From Labrys monachus (GTDB lineage: Bacteria > Pseudomonadota > Alphaproteobacteria > Rhizobiales > Labraceae), in contig NZ_JAUSVK010000001.1 in assembly GCF_030814655.1 (NCBI RefSeq), positions 503,043 to 567,042 on the forward strand: a DNA stretch of 64,000 nucleotides, given 5' to 3'. A model generated the notes under the pieces. That model was given only the letters and a program-made list of their open reading frames with translations. It was not told the DNA's origin and did not search any database. Shown piece after piece: positions 34,668 to 44,137 of this stretch; position 1 is the first letter of the stretch, and every line of letters starts with the position of its first letter. A program made the position numbers and the translations under genes.

Positions 34668-35443
34668 GCGTATACCATTTCGACCCGGCAAATAGAGCGA
34701 CAGTCAAGGGTTCCCGTGGATCAGTCCGAGACCAAGGGACGATGAAAAATTTTATACACTTCTACGCACTGGTGGGCTGTCGAGCGCAGGCCTTACGCGG
34801 CGTGCACTCGACAGCGGCGGTCATCGCGGGCCCGCCATTACGCAGGGGACCCGCGCGGCCGGACGAATCACATCATTGATCCTATAGCCCGATATGGGCG
34901 CCGCGCGAAGCGGGTTCATGCGGGTCGATTCCCGAAGCATCTTCAAGGGCGTGCGCCTGCATAGTTCAATTTCGCATGAACGGCGTCGCTGCATCCGCCA
35001 CCGGAAATCCCGTCGGCCGTCTCGGTGCGGCGGGAGCGAACAATCGGGACCCGGATCGTCGTATGCATGAAAATCAGGGCCGCTATGAAACGCTAATATT
35101 GCCGGGGCACGAAAAATACACACCCGTGCCGGATATGGCCGCCAGGAAGAGGAAAATCCTACTTTAAAATGCATCGCCGGGCCCGATCGTTGCTTTTCGA
35201 TCGCGAGGGAGCCGGTCCACAACAAATGAGGGCGGGCGCTCCACGATCGCCGCCTCCCTTTGTTCCGAGGCGAACAGGGGTTTTGGCGCATCGGCAGGAC
35301 GCTCCGGGGACCGGGCGCGCCCGATACGGGAAGCGCCCTGCGGGACCCGACCGCGGTTTCGATCTCGCCGGCATATCGGGCGAGCTTTCCGCGCCCGTGC
35401 AGGGTAAAGGGAGCCCGGCTTCGTCGATTCTCCGGGATATCTC
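34668..35443. other. Intergenic region upstream of cellulose operon and cadD-like gene
   Basis: These 776 bases separate divergent units and should contain both promoters. The part near 34680-34780 is AT-richer and probably holds the bcs promoter. No coherent gene is seen in any frame; a T-arm-like GGGTCGATTCCC at ~34925 is not part of a tRNA. Confidence 0.4.
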
Positions 35444-36037
35444 GTGCTGGCTGTTCTCATGGTCGCGGTGCTCGCCTTCGCCGCGACGAACATTGACGAC
35501 CTGTTCGTCCTGGTCGGCTTCTTCGCCGATCCGGCCTTCCGCGCGAGGCAGGTCGTCCTCGGGCAGTATCTCGGCATCGCCGCTTTAATCGCGGCCAGCC
35601 TGGCGGGTGCGCTCGCCACCCTCATGGTCCCGCCCGCCTATATCGGGCTGCTCGGCGTGCTGCCGATCGCCATCGGCATCCGCAAGCTGTGGTGGGCTTG
35701 GCGCGCACCCGGCGGCCGCGACGAGGAGAGCCATCCCGCGGCCGGTGTCCACAAGATCCTCGCCGTCGCGATGGTGACGATCGCCAGCGGCGGCGACAAT
35801 ATCGGCGTGTCCGTGCCGATGTTCGCCCACCGGCCGGCCCTTCAGCAGGCGGTGATCGTCGCGGTCTTCGCGGCGATGACGGCGCTCTGGTGCTGCGGGG
35901 CGCACTACCTCGTCAACCACCGCGCGCTCGGTGCGCCGATCCGGCGCCACGGCCACAGGCTGCTGCCCTGGATCCTCATCGCCATCGGCCTCGTCATCCT
36001 GCACGAGAACGACACGCTGGGGCTGATCGGCGCCTGA
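35444..36037 (+). CDS. CadD-family cadmium resistance/transport protein
   Basis: A 197-residue membrane protein with five to six helices and the family signature AATNIDDLFVLVGFF at the N-terminus. A second half repeats the pattern at MVTIASGGDNIGVSVPMFA, consistent with LysE-superfamily inverted halves. CadD-like proteins are implicated in Cd2+ efflux or binding; some family members carry other substrates. GTG start. No metal-responsive regulator is adjacent. Confidence 0.8.
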   Translation: MLAVLMVAVLAFAATNIDDLFVLVGFFADPAFRARQVVLGQYLGIAALIAASLAGALATLMVPPAYIGLLGVLPIAIGIRKLWWAWRAPGGRDEESHPAAGVHKILAVAMVTIASGGDNIGVSVPMFAHRPALQQAVIVAVFAAMTALWCCGAHYLVNHRALGAPIRRHGHRLLPWILIAIGLVILHENDTLGLIGA

Positions 36038-36121
36038 GGAGGCGGCATGCCTGCAAGTCCGGGGGGAGACCGGGCCGATGCGGCGCGGCTTCACCCCCGG
36101 GGCTCGTCGGCACGCGTGCCG

Positions 36122-36331
36122 TTATTTCATCTTCTTGTGGGTATGATGCACCGCATGCCGGCAATGATGGGTGCGCTTGGCCGTGCAGAGCGGCAGGACC
36201 TTCTTCGCGACGGGTTTGGCCGCCTCGGCCTTCGGGGCGGCCGGGGCCGGATCCGTCGTCGTCTGCGCGAAGGCGGGGGCCGCCGCCATCATGCCGAGGC
36301 AGAGCGCGGTGGTAGCCAGCAGTTTCAACAT
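36122..36331 (-). CDS. Small secreted Lys/His-rich protein
   Basis: A 69-residue protein with a clear signal peptide (MLKLLATTALCLGMMAAAPAFAQ), a Pro/Ala/Lys linker (PAAPKAEAAKPVAKK), and a short basic C-terminus with two Cys and a His/Lys-rich tail (THHCRHAVHHTHKKMK). It could bind metal or polyanion in the periplasm. Small exported proteins of this composition are frequent in Hyphomicrobiales and mostly unassigned. It is convergent with the CadD-like gene 84 bases away. Confidence 0.7.
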   Translation of the reverse strand: MLKLLATTALCLGMMAAAPAFAQTTTDPAPAAPKAEAAKPVAKKVLPLCTAKRTHHCRHAVHHTHKKMK

Positions 36332-36595
36332 GAGATCATCTCCTGTAGCGATGCGATCTTCGGAGGGCCTCGTTCCCGATCGCGAGGACCGAGGCCCCGA
36401 CCTTACGGCGCCGGTACGCAGGGCGTGTTGATCTACCTCAACTGGCTACCTCCGCCGGTGCGATGTCGTCGAGGTGGCGCGACCGCAGGGGCGGCCGCGG
36501 GGCCGCGCAGGGAGCCCCCTCGCTTGAGCCGGATCAATCCGGCGCCGCGCCGTTGCTGTATCGGTCGTCCCCGGGCCATGGACAGGGCGGACGGC

Positions 36596-37690
36596 ATGAA
36601 CAGGCGCAACCTTCTCATCACGGGCGCGAGCGCGCTGGCGGCGGCCGGCGCAGGCGCCTTCGCCTGGTCGCGGGCGACCGGATCGATGGCCGGCTACGAG
36701 GCCTATGCGAAGGGCCTTCGCATGCCGCTCGCCGCAGAGCCGGACCTGCGCGACCTCGTCCGCTATGCGACACTCGCCGCCAGCGGCCACAACACGCAAC
36801 CCTGGCGGTTCGCGGTCGCGGCGGGCGCCGTCCGCCTGTTCCCGGACGAATCCCGCCGCACGCCCGTCGTCGATCCCGACGACCACCATCTGTTCGTGAG
36901 CCTGGGCTGCGCGGCCGAGAACCTCGCCGTCGCCGGCCGCGCGACGGGGCGGCCCGGCGAGATCGCGATTCTCCCCGGCGACGGCAGCGCCCTCGCCTGG
37001 AGCTTCTCCGAGGGGCCGGCCGTCGCCGATCCGCTCTTCGACGCCATTCCCCGGCGCCAGTCGACGCGCGCCGACTATGACGGCCGCCCGATCCCGTCCG
37101 AGGATCTCGCGGCGCTGGAACGCATCGCCGCCGAACCCGGCGTCGGGCTCGTGCTGCTGACCGACCGCGCGCGGATCAGCCAGGCGCGCGACCTCGTCGC
37201 CGCCGGCAACGACGCGCAGATGGCCGACCCCGCCTTCAGGACCGAGCTCGAGCGCTGGATCCGCTTCAATCCGCGCAGCGCCATGCGGAGCGGCGACGGC
37301 CTGTTCTCGGCGGCGAGCGGCAGCCCGTCGCTGCCGGACGTCCTCGGCCGCAGCGCCTTTTCCGCTTTCGTCACGGCCGGGAGCGAGAGCCCGAAAGTTG
37401 CCCGGCAGCTCGCTTCCTCGGCGGCGCTGGCGGTGTTCGTCGGCGAGCAGGCGGACCCCGCCCATTGGATCAGGGTCGGCCGCGCCTGCCAGCGCCTCAT
37501 GCTCGCCGCCACGGCGCGCGGGCTGAAGCACGCCTTCGTCAACCAGCCCGTCGAGGTCGCCGGGCTGCGGCCGGCCCTCGCCGCGCTGATCGGCGAGCCC
37601 GGCAGGCGGCCCGACATCGTCCTCCGCCTCGGCTACGGCCCCACTTTGCCGCTGTCGCCGCGCCGCCCCGTCGCGGCCGTGCTGGTGTAG
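36596..37690 (+). CDS. Acg-like nitroreductase-fold FMN-binding oxidoreductase
   Basis: A 364-residue protein beginning MNRRNLLITGASALAAAGAG, a twin-arginine-like export signal. The core follows the Acg/Rv2032-type duplicated nitroreductase fold: LAASGHNTQPWRFAV (FMN site), RRQSTRADYDGRPI, and the late block ATARGLKHAFVNQPVEV. Such proteins bind FMN but often lack usual nitroreductase activity and are thought to sequester FMN or act on periplasmic substrates. An earlier ATG at 36578 adds six residues; the later start places the RR motif at the N-terminus. Confidence 0.82.
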   Translation: MNRRNLLITGASALAAAGAGAFAWSRATGSMAGYEAYAKGLRMPLAAEPDLRDLVRYATLAASGHNTQPWRFAVAAGAVRLFPDESRRTPVVDPDDHHLFVSLGCAAENLAVAGRATGRPGEIAILPGDGSALAWSFSEGPAVADPLFDAIPRRQSTRADYDGRPIPSEDLAALERIAAEPGVGLVLLTDRARISQARDLVAAGNDAQMADPAFRTELERWIRFNPRSAMRSGDGLFSAASGSPSLPDVLGRSAFSAFVTAGSESPKVARQLASSAALAVFVGEQADPAHWIRVGRACQRLMLAATARGLKHAFVNQPVEVAGLRPALAALIGEPGRRPDIVLRLGYGPTLPLSPRRPVAAVLV

Positions 37691-37737
37691 GCGCGGGCCT
37701 CCCATGAGCGCTGACTTTCCCGAAATAGCGCGATTTT

Positions 37738-37862
37738 CCTTCTCCCATCTGGGAGAAGGTGGCGCGAAGCGCCGGATGAGGGTCTAAACTTCGACCACTG
37801 AAGCGCGATGTCGAACTCTCGGCATCGAAGTCTGGACCCTCATCCCCTGCCCGGGAGAAAGC
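37738..37862. repeat. Rhizobial-type intergenic palindromic repeat
   Basis: It starts with a 10-bp stem CCTTCTCCCA (37738-37747) / TGGGAGAAGG (37750-37759), then a second hairpin GGCGC-gaa-GCGCC (37761-37773), then GATGAGGGTC. About 60 bases on, GACCCTCATC and CCCGGGAGAAAG repeat the outer part in inverse orientation. The CTTCTCCC...GGGAGAAGGTGGCGCGAAGCGCC pattern is typical of mosaic repeats scattered through rhizobial and Brucella genomes (RIME/Bru-RS-like). Confidence 0.7.
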
Positions 37863-37949
37863 AGGTCACTCTCGCGATCGCCCCACCTTTGGAACTCCGA
37901 CGCCGTAGCTTACGGTCGCCCCGGATGAACAGCGCGATTCGGGGAAGAC

Positions 37950-39500
37950 ATGCTCACAGGCGAAATCCGTTCCAAGGTCGATCAGGTCTGGAACGCCTTC
38001 TGGGCGGGCGGCATCGCCAACCCGCTCGAAGTGATCGAGCAGATCACCTATCTGCTCTTCATGCGCGGGCTCGACGACATCCAGACGCGCGAGGAGAACA
38101 AGGCCGCCATGCTCGGCCGGCCGATGGAGCGCGTGATCTTCGGCGATGGCGTCTACCGCAAGGACCGCGACGGCGCGGACGTGACCTATCAGGAGCTGCG
38201 CTGGTCGCGGCTGAAGAATGCCGATCCCCAGCGCATGTTCCTGCTGGTGTCGGACTTCGTCTTCCCCTTCCTGCGCGAGATGGCCGAGGAAGGCACCGCC
38301 CATTCGGAGCACATGAAGGGGGCGCGCTTCACCATCCCGACGCCCGGCCTGCTCGCCAAGGTGGTCGACATGCTGGCCGAACTCCCGCTGGAGGACCGCG
38401 ACACCAAGGGCGACCTCTACGAATACATGCTCGGCAAGATCGCCAGCGCCGGCCAGAACGGCCAGTTCCGCACGCCGCGCCACATCATCAAGCTGATGGT
38501 GGAGATGACGGCGCCGACGCCGAACGACGTGATCTGCGATCCGGCCAGCGGCACCTGCGGCTTCCTCGTCGCCGCCGGCGAATATCTGCGCGAGCATCAC
38601 AAGGGCCTGTTCCGCAACGAGGCGCTCAACTGGCATTTCCACCACGGCCTGTTCCACGGCTATGATTTCGACCAGACCATGCTGCGCATCGGCTCGATGA
38701 ACATGCAGCTGCACGGCGTCGAGGGTGCCGACATCCGCTACCGGGATTCGCTCTCCTCCGGCCATGGCGACGACTCCGACAAATATTCGCTGATCCTCGC
38801 CAATCCGCCCTTCGCCGGCTCGCTCGACTATGAGACGACGGCCGCCGACCTGCTCGCCATCGTCAAGACCAGGAAGACCGAGCTCCTGTTCATGGCGCTG
38901 TTCCTCAAGCTCTTGAAGCCCGGCGGGCGCGCGGCGGTGATCGTGCCGGACGGCGTGCTGTTCGGCTCGTCGACGGCGCACAAGGCGATCCGCCGCATGC
39001 TGGTGGAGGACCACAAGCTCGACGCCATCGTGAAATTGCCCTCCGGCGTGTTCCGGCCCTATGCCGGCGTGTCCACCGCCATCGTGCTGTTCACCAAGAC
39101 CAATTCCGGCGGCACCGACCATGTCTGGTTCTACGATGTGCAGGCCGACGGCATGAGCCTCGACGACAAGCGCCAGATGCTGGTGCCGGCGGACAGGTTC
39201 GGCCCGGTGCCGGAGTACCGGCTGAACGAAGAAGAGCATACGAAGAACAACCTGCCGGCCGTTCTGGCGGGGTGGCTCAAACGGGAGGCCGAGGAACGCG
39301 ACAATCCGCGCACCGCCCAGAGCTTCACGGTGCCGCGCGAGGAGATCGCGGCGGCCGATTACGATCTCTCGCTCAACCGCTACAAGGAAGTGGTGCACGA
39401 AGCCGCCGAGCATCGCCCGCCGAAGGCGATCATCGCGGAATTGCTGGACCTGGAGGACGAGATCGCCAGGGGGCTGAAAGAGCTGGAGGCGATGCTGTGA
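37950..39500 (+). CDS. hsdM: Type I restriction-modification methyltransferase subunit
   Basis: A 516-residue N6-adenine methyltransferase subunit. The N-terminal helical domain begins EIRSKVDQVWNAFWAGG; the SAM-binding motif I is CDPASGTCGFLVAAG and the catalytic motif IV is LANPPFAGSL. It methylates adenines in the bipartite target chosen by HsdS, protecting host DNA, and joins HsdR for cleavage. Its TGA overlaps the HsdS start as GTGA. GC content is high like the chromosome. Confidence 0.96.
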   Translation: MLTGEIRSKVDQVWNAFWAGGIANPLEVIEQITYLLFMRGLDDIQTREENKAAMLGRPMERVIFGDGVYRKDRDGADVTYQELRWSRLKNADPQRMFLLVSDFVFPFLREMAEEGTAHSEHMKGARFTIPTPGLLAKVVDMLAELPLEDRDTKGDLYEYMLGKIASAGQNGQFRTPRHIIKLMVEMTAPTPNDVICDPASGTCGFLVAAGEYLREHHKGLFRNEALNWHFHHGLFHGYDFDQTMLRIGSMNMQLHGVEGADIRYRDSLSSGHGDDSDKYSLILANPPFAGSLDYETTAADLLAIVKTRKTELLFMALFLKLLKPGGRAAVIVPDGVLFGSSTAHKAIRRMLVEDHKLDAIVKLPSGVFRPYAGVSTAIVLFTKTNSGGTDHVWFYDVQADGMSLDDKRQMLVPADRFGPVPEYRLNEEEHTKNNLPAVLAGWLKREAEERDNPRTAQSFTVPREEIAAADYDLSLNRYKEVVHEAAEHRPPKAIIAELLDLEDEIARGLKELEAML

Positions 39501-40687
39501 GTGTTCGCATGGTAAGGCTCGGCGATGTCGTAGATGATCTTCGAAGCGGGTTTGCATGTGGGATCGACGATCCAGAAGGCATTGTTCAGTTTAGGATGAA
39601 CAACGTTGAACGGGATGGAGCGTTGAATTGGACGAAAACGCGCCGTGTCCCCGTGAAAATGTTAAAGAAGGGTCTCAGCCTTCAGCCTAACGACATCCTA
39701 TTAAATGCGACCAATAGTCCCGATCTCGTCGGTAAGACGGCATTATTTGTAGGTGCGGACGAGCCGGTCACCTTCAGCAATCATTTTCTTCGCTTGCGGA
39801 TAAGGGCCCAGGCGGCGGAACCGTCTTACGTTGCTCGTTGGTTGCGCCGTCAATTCGAACTCGGCAGCTTTAAGGCGATGTGCCGCAGCTGGGTCAATCA
39901 AGCCTCCATCACACGAGATCAGGTTTCCAATCTCGAAATCCCCCTTCCGCCGCTCGATGAGCAGAAGCGGATTGCGGCGATCCTGGATAAGGCCGATCAA
40001 CTGCGGCAGAAGCGCCGCCAGGCCATCGCGCTGCTCGAAAGCCTCACCCAGTCGATCTTTCTGGAGATGTTCGGTGAAGAACGATCAAGCGGTTGGCCTA
40101 CGGCCACCGTTGGCGAGGTTGCCCTTGATATTCGGACCGGTCCGTTTGGAAGCCAGCTGCTTCACTCGGAATTTGTCGACGAGGGCATTGCGGTGCTTGG
40201 CATCGACAACGCGGTGAATAATCGATTTGAATGGGGGAAGCCCCGGTACATTAGTCCCAAAAAGTACAGCGATCTTGCGCGTTACACCGTCAGACCCGGT
40301 GACGTGTTAATCACCATCATGGGAACTTGTGGGCGATGCGCCATCGTTCCAGATGACATACCTACTTCTATTAATACCAAGCATTTGTGCTGTATAACGC
40401 TGGATAAACGGAATATTATCCCGGAGTACCTACACGGGTGCCTTTTAAATGCGCCAAGCGTCCTGCGGCAATTGGGGGTGCAGGCGAAAGGTGCTGTAAT
40501 GCCAGGCCTGAACATGGGCATAGTCAAATCACTTTCTATTCCGATTCCGCCTCTTGAGCTTCAGAAACGTTTTCGTGCAACATTGGAGGCGGCGCTTGAT
40601 AGGCGACGCCTGCTTCTAATCGCAGCGTTCGCTGACGAAACACTCTTCTCCTCCCTCCAGCATCGCGCCTTCACCGGCCAGCTCTGA
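39497..40687 (+). CDS. hsdS: Type I restriction-modification specificity subunit
   Basis: A 396-residue protein with two target recognition domains. The first half ends in the conserved helix region IPLPPLDEQKRIAAILDKAD...LESLTQSIFLEMFG; the second ends IPIPPLELQKRF. Each domain reads one half of the bipartite DNA site. The sequence is visibly poorer in G+C than hsdM and hsdR, as expected for a rapidly exchanged specificity gene. The start is set by the GTGA overlap with hsdM; an ATG at 39509 is an alternative. Confidence 0.93.
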   Translation: MSVRMVRLGDVVDDLRSGFACGIDDPEGIVQFRMNNVERDGALNWTKTRRVPVKMLKKGLSLQPNDILLNATNSPDLVGKTALFVGADEPVTFSNHFLRLRIRAQAAEPSYVARWLRRQFELGSFKAMCRSWVNQASITRDQVSNLEIPLPPLDEQKRIAAILDKADQLRQKRRQAIALLESLTQSIFLEMFGEERSSGWPTATVGEVALDIRTGPFGSQLLHSEFVDEGIAVLGIDNAVNNRFEWGKPRYISPKKYSDLARYTVRPGDVLITIMGTCGRCAIVPDDIPTSINTKHLCCITLDKRNIIPEYLHGCLLNAPSVLRQLGVQAKGAVMPGLNMGIVKSLSIPIPPLELQKRFRATLEAALDRRRLLLIAAFADETLFSSLQHRAFTGQL

Positions 40688-40693
40688 GGCTTC

Positions 40694-43600
40694 ATGTCCA
40701 ATTTCGCCTTCCTCGCCGCCGAATTCCCCGAGATCTTCGACAGCGCGAAGCGGGCGGAATCCCTGGCCGAGGGCGATCCGCGCGCGGCGGCCTTCTATGC
40801 CAGGCGCACGGTGGAACTGGCGGTGCAATGGGCCTACCGGCACGATCCCGGGCTGAAATTCCCCTATGACAGCAACATTTCCGCGCTGATCCACGAGCCG
40901 AGCTTCCAGGCGGTCGCCGGGCCGGCGGTGTTCGCCAAGGCGCGGGTGATCGTCAGGATCGGCAACCAGGCCGTCCATGAGAGCCGCGAGACCAAGCCGG
41001 CCGAGGCCGCCAACGCCGTGCGCGAACTCTTCCATCTCTGCTTCTGGCTGGCCCGCACCTATGCGCGGCAGGCACGCCCGGCCGACGGGCTCGCCTTCGA
41101 CCCCGCCCAGCTCAGCCGCAGGACCGACGTGGTCAAGCGTGCCTTCGCCGAACTCACCCGCCTGAAGGGCGAGATGGAGGCCAAGGACGCCGAGTTCGCG
41201 GCGATGCTGCGCGACAGGGCCGATCTCGATGCCGAGCTCCAGCGCCTGCGCGCCGAGATCGCCGCCGCGCGCCGCGCCAGCGAGGCCCGGCCCGACACGC
41301 ATGATTATTCGGAGGCCGAGACCCGCGATCTCACCATCGACCTGCTCCTGCGCGAAGCCGGCTGGAGGCTCGACCAGCCCCGCGACCGCGAATTTCCCGT
41401 CGAGGGCATGCCGACCGCCGAGGGCAGGGGCTTCGTCGACTATGTGCTGTGGGGCGACGACGGCAAGCCGCTGGCGCTGATCGAGGCCAAGCGCAGCCGC
41501 CGCGATCCGCGCGCCGGCCAGCAGCAGGCCAAGCTCTATGCCGACTGCCTCGAAAGGCGGTTCGGCCAGCGGCCGGTGATCTTCACCTCCAACGGCTACG
41601 AGCATTGGATCTGGGACGATGCCGCCTCTCCGCAGCGGACCGTCTCCGGCTTCTACAAGAAGGACGAATTGCAGCTGCTGGTCCAGCGGCGCACCGGCCG
41701 CAAGGCCACCGGCAGCTTCCCGATCGACAGGAAGATCGTCGAGCGCGCCTACCAGCACAAGGCGATCCGGCGGGTGGCGGAAGCTTTCGAAAAGGACCGG
41801 AGCCGCAAGGCCCTGCTGGTGATGGCCACCGGCTCGGGCAAGACGCGCACCGTGATCGCCCTTGTCGACGTGCTGATGCGCGCCGGCTGGGTCAAGCGCG
41901 TGCTCTTTCTCGCCGACCGGCTGGCGCTGGTCAACCAGGCGGTCCGGGCGTTCAAGGCCCATCTGCCGGATGCCTCGCCGGTCAATCTGGTGACGGAGAA
42001 GCACGCGGAGGGCCGCGTCTTCCTCTCGACCTATCCGACGATGATGAACCTGATCGACGAGCGGCAGGGCGGCAGCCTCCGCTTCGGCACCGGCCATTTC
42101 GATCTCGTCGTCATCGACGAGGCGCATCGCTCGGTCTACCAGCGCTACGGCGCGATCTTCGACTATTTCGACAGCCTGCTCGTCGGCCTCACCGCGACGC
42201 CCAAGGACGAGATCGACCGCAACACCTACGGCCTGTTCGACCTCGAGGACGGCGTGCCCACCGACGCCTATTCGCTCGACCAGGCCATCGCCGACGACTG
42301 GCTGGTGCCGCCGCATTCGGTCTCCGTGCCGCTGAAGTTCCAGCGCGAAGGCATTCGCTACGACGACCTCTCCGAGCCGGAGAAGGAGCAGTGGGACATG
42401 CTGGAATGGGACGAGGCGGACGGAGACCCGCCCGACAGCGTCAATGCCGAAGCCGTCAACAAATGGCTGTTCAACGCCGATACCGTCGACAAGGTGCTGG
42501 CGCATGTGATGACCGAGGGCCTCAAGGTCGCCGGCGGCGACCGGCTGGGCAAGACCATCATCTTCGCCAAGAACCAGGCCCATGCCGAATTCATCGAGGA
42601 GCGCTTCAACCTCGCCTATCCGCATCTGGGCGGCCATTTCGCGCGGATCATCACCTTCAAGACGGAGTACGCGCAGTCGCTGATCGACGGCTTCTCGAAG
42701 AAGGACGCCAATCCGCATATCGCCATCTCCGTCGACATGCTGGACACCGGCATCGACGTGCCCGAGATCGTCAACCTCGTGCTGTTCAAGCTGATCCGCT
42801 CCAAGACCAAATTCTGGCAGATCATGGGGCGCGGCACGCGCCTGTGCCCCGATCTCTTCGGCCCCGGCGAGGACAAGGAATTCTTCCGCGTCTTCGACTA
42901 TTGCCAGAATCTCGAATTCTTCCGCCAGAACCCCGAGCCGGACGAAGGGCGCAACCCGAAGAGCCTGAGCGAGCGCCTGTTCGCCGCCCGCTTCGACCTC
43001 GTGCGCGCTCTCGACGAGAAGCACAGGCTGGAGGCGACGGGCATAAGCGAGGCGGGTGGACTGGCCGAAGCGCCGCAGGCGCCTTACGATGCGGCCGGTA
43101 CCGGGGCGCTCGACGAGACGACGATCCGCCACGCGGCGCTGGACGCCCTCAAGGCTTACGTCGCCAGCATGAATCCCGACAACTTCATCGTACGCGGCAA
43201 GCGCCGGCTTGTCGAGAAATACCAGTCGCCGGATGCCTGGAACGCGCTGACCGATGCGATGCGGGGCGAACTTCTGGACGAAATCGCGCCCTTGCCGAGC
43301 ATGGTCAAGGGCGAGCCGGAGGAAGCCAAGCGCTTCGATCTCCTGATGTTCGGGCTCGAGCTTGCGCTGCTCCAGGGCTCCCGGCGCTTCCATCGCGACA
43401 GGAAGCAACTGATCGAGATCGCCTCGGCGCTGGACGAACAGGTCGCCATACCCGTCATCGCCGCCCGGCACGCGCTGATCCTCGACATCCTCTCCGACGC
43501 CTGGTGGGAGGGGATCACCGTGCCGCTGCTGGAACTCGTCCGGCTGCGGCTTCGGGGCGTGGTGCAGCACATCGAGAAGGGCAAGCGCCGGGTCGTCTAC

Positions 43601-44134
43601 ACCGATTTCGAGGACGAACTCGGCGAGGGCGCCGACATCGACCTGCCGGAGGTGGGCGAGGTTGATTTCGCCCGCTTCAAGCGAAAGGCGCGGCATTTCC
43701 TGCGCGAGCACGAGGATCACATCGCCATCGCCAAGCTGCGGCACGGCAAGCCGCTGACGGCGACCGACATCGCGGAGCTGCAGGCCATGCTGCTCGCCGC
43801 CGGCATCGGCGATGCCAGACATCTGGAGAAGGCCGCCGCCATGGCGCATGGCTTCGGCGCCTTCGTCCGCTCGCTGGTCGGGCTCGACCGCGCCGCCGTG
43901 GCGCAGGCGTTTTCCGATTTTATCGCCGACGGCAGCGCGAGCGCCGACCAGATCGAGTTCATCGACATGGTGATCGAGCACCTCACCGAGAAGGGCGTCA
44001 TGGATCCCGGCCTGCTCTATGAAAGCCCCTTCATCGACGTGGCGCCGGAAGGGCCGCAGCAGGTGTTCGACTTCGAGAAGACGAAGAGGCTGGTGGCGGT
44101 GATCCGCGGCCTCAACGAGAGCGCGGCGGGCTGA
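40694..44134 (+). CDS. hsdR: Type I restriction endonuclease motor subunit
   Basis: A 1146-residue protein. The N-terminal ~140 residues look like a DUF4145/HsdR-associated domain. A coiled-coil follows, then a PD-(D/E)xK nuclease: Asp in GFVDYVLWGD and the Glu-Ala-Lys of ALIEAKRSRR. The SF2 translocase has Walker A MATGSGKTRT, DEAH in VIDEAHRSVYQ, motif III VGLTATPKDE, and motif VI QIMGRGTRLCPD. The C-terminal ~350 residues match the EcoEI HsdR C-terminal domain. It translocates and cuts foreign unmethylated DNA. It starts 6 bases after hsdS. Confidence 0.95.
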   Translation: MSNFAFLAAEFPEIFDSAKRAESLAEGDPRAAAFYARRTVELAVQWAYRHDPGLKFPYDSNISALIHEPSFQAVAGPAVFAKARVIVRIGNQAVHESRETKPAEAANAVRELFHLCFWLARTYARQARPADGLAFDPAQLSRRTDVVKRAFAELTRLKGEMEAKDAEFAAMLRDRADLDAELQRLRAEIAAARRASEARPDTHDYSEAETRDLTIDLLLREAGWRLDQPRDREFPVEGMPTAEGRGFVDYVLWGDDGKPLALIEAKRSRRDPRAGQQQAKLYADCLERRFGQRPVIFTSNGYEHWIWDDAASPQRTVSGFYKKDELQLLVQRRTGRKATGSFPIDRKIVERAYQHKAIRRVAEAFEKDRSRKALLVMATGSGKTRTVIALVDVLMRAGWVKRVLFLADRLALVNQAVRAFKAHLPDASPVNLVTEKHAEGRVFLSTYPTMMNLIDERQGGSLRFGTGHFDLVVIDEAHRSVYQRYGAIFDYFDSLLVGLTATPKDEIDRNTYGLFDLEDGVPTDAYSLDQAIADDWLVPPHSVSVPLKFQREGIRYDDLSEPEKEQWDMLEWDEADGDPPDSVNAEAVNKWLFNADTVDKVLAHVMTEGLKVAGGDRLGKTIIFAKNQAHAEFIEERFNLAYPHLGGHFARIITFKTEYAQSLIDGFSKKDANPHIAISVDMLDTGIDVPEIVNLVLFKLIRSKTKFWQIMGRGTRLCPDLFGPGEDKEFFRVFDYCQNLEFFRQNPEPDEGRNPKSLSERLFAARFDLVRALDEKHRLEATGISEAGGLAEAPQAPYDAAGTGALDETTIRHAALDALKAYVASMNPDNFIVRGKRRLVEKYQSPDAWNALTDAMRGELLDEIAPLPSMVKGEPEEAKRFDLLMFGLELALLQGSRRFHRDRKQLIEIASALDEQVAIPVIAARHALILDILSDAWWEGITVPLLELVRLRLRGVVQHIEKGKRRVVYTDFEDELGEGADIDLPEVGEVDFARFKRKARHFLREHEDHIAIAKLRHGKPLTATDIAELQAMLLAAGIGDARHLEKAAAMAHGFGAFVRSLVGLDRAAVAQAFSDFIADGSASADQIEFIDMVIEHLTEKGVMDPGLLYESPFIDVAPEGPQQVFDFEKTKRLVAVIRGLNESAAG

Positions 44135-44137
44135 GCG

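Noticed and set aside
34915-34940. tRNA-like T-arm (GGGTCGATTCCC)
   Set aside because: No acceptor stem, D-arm or anticodon stem can be formed around it.
41449-43665. Second plus-strand long frame inside hsdR
   Set aside because: Out-of-frame translation rich in Arg/Pro/Gly; shadow of hsdR.
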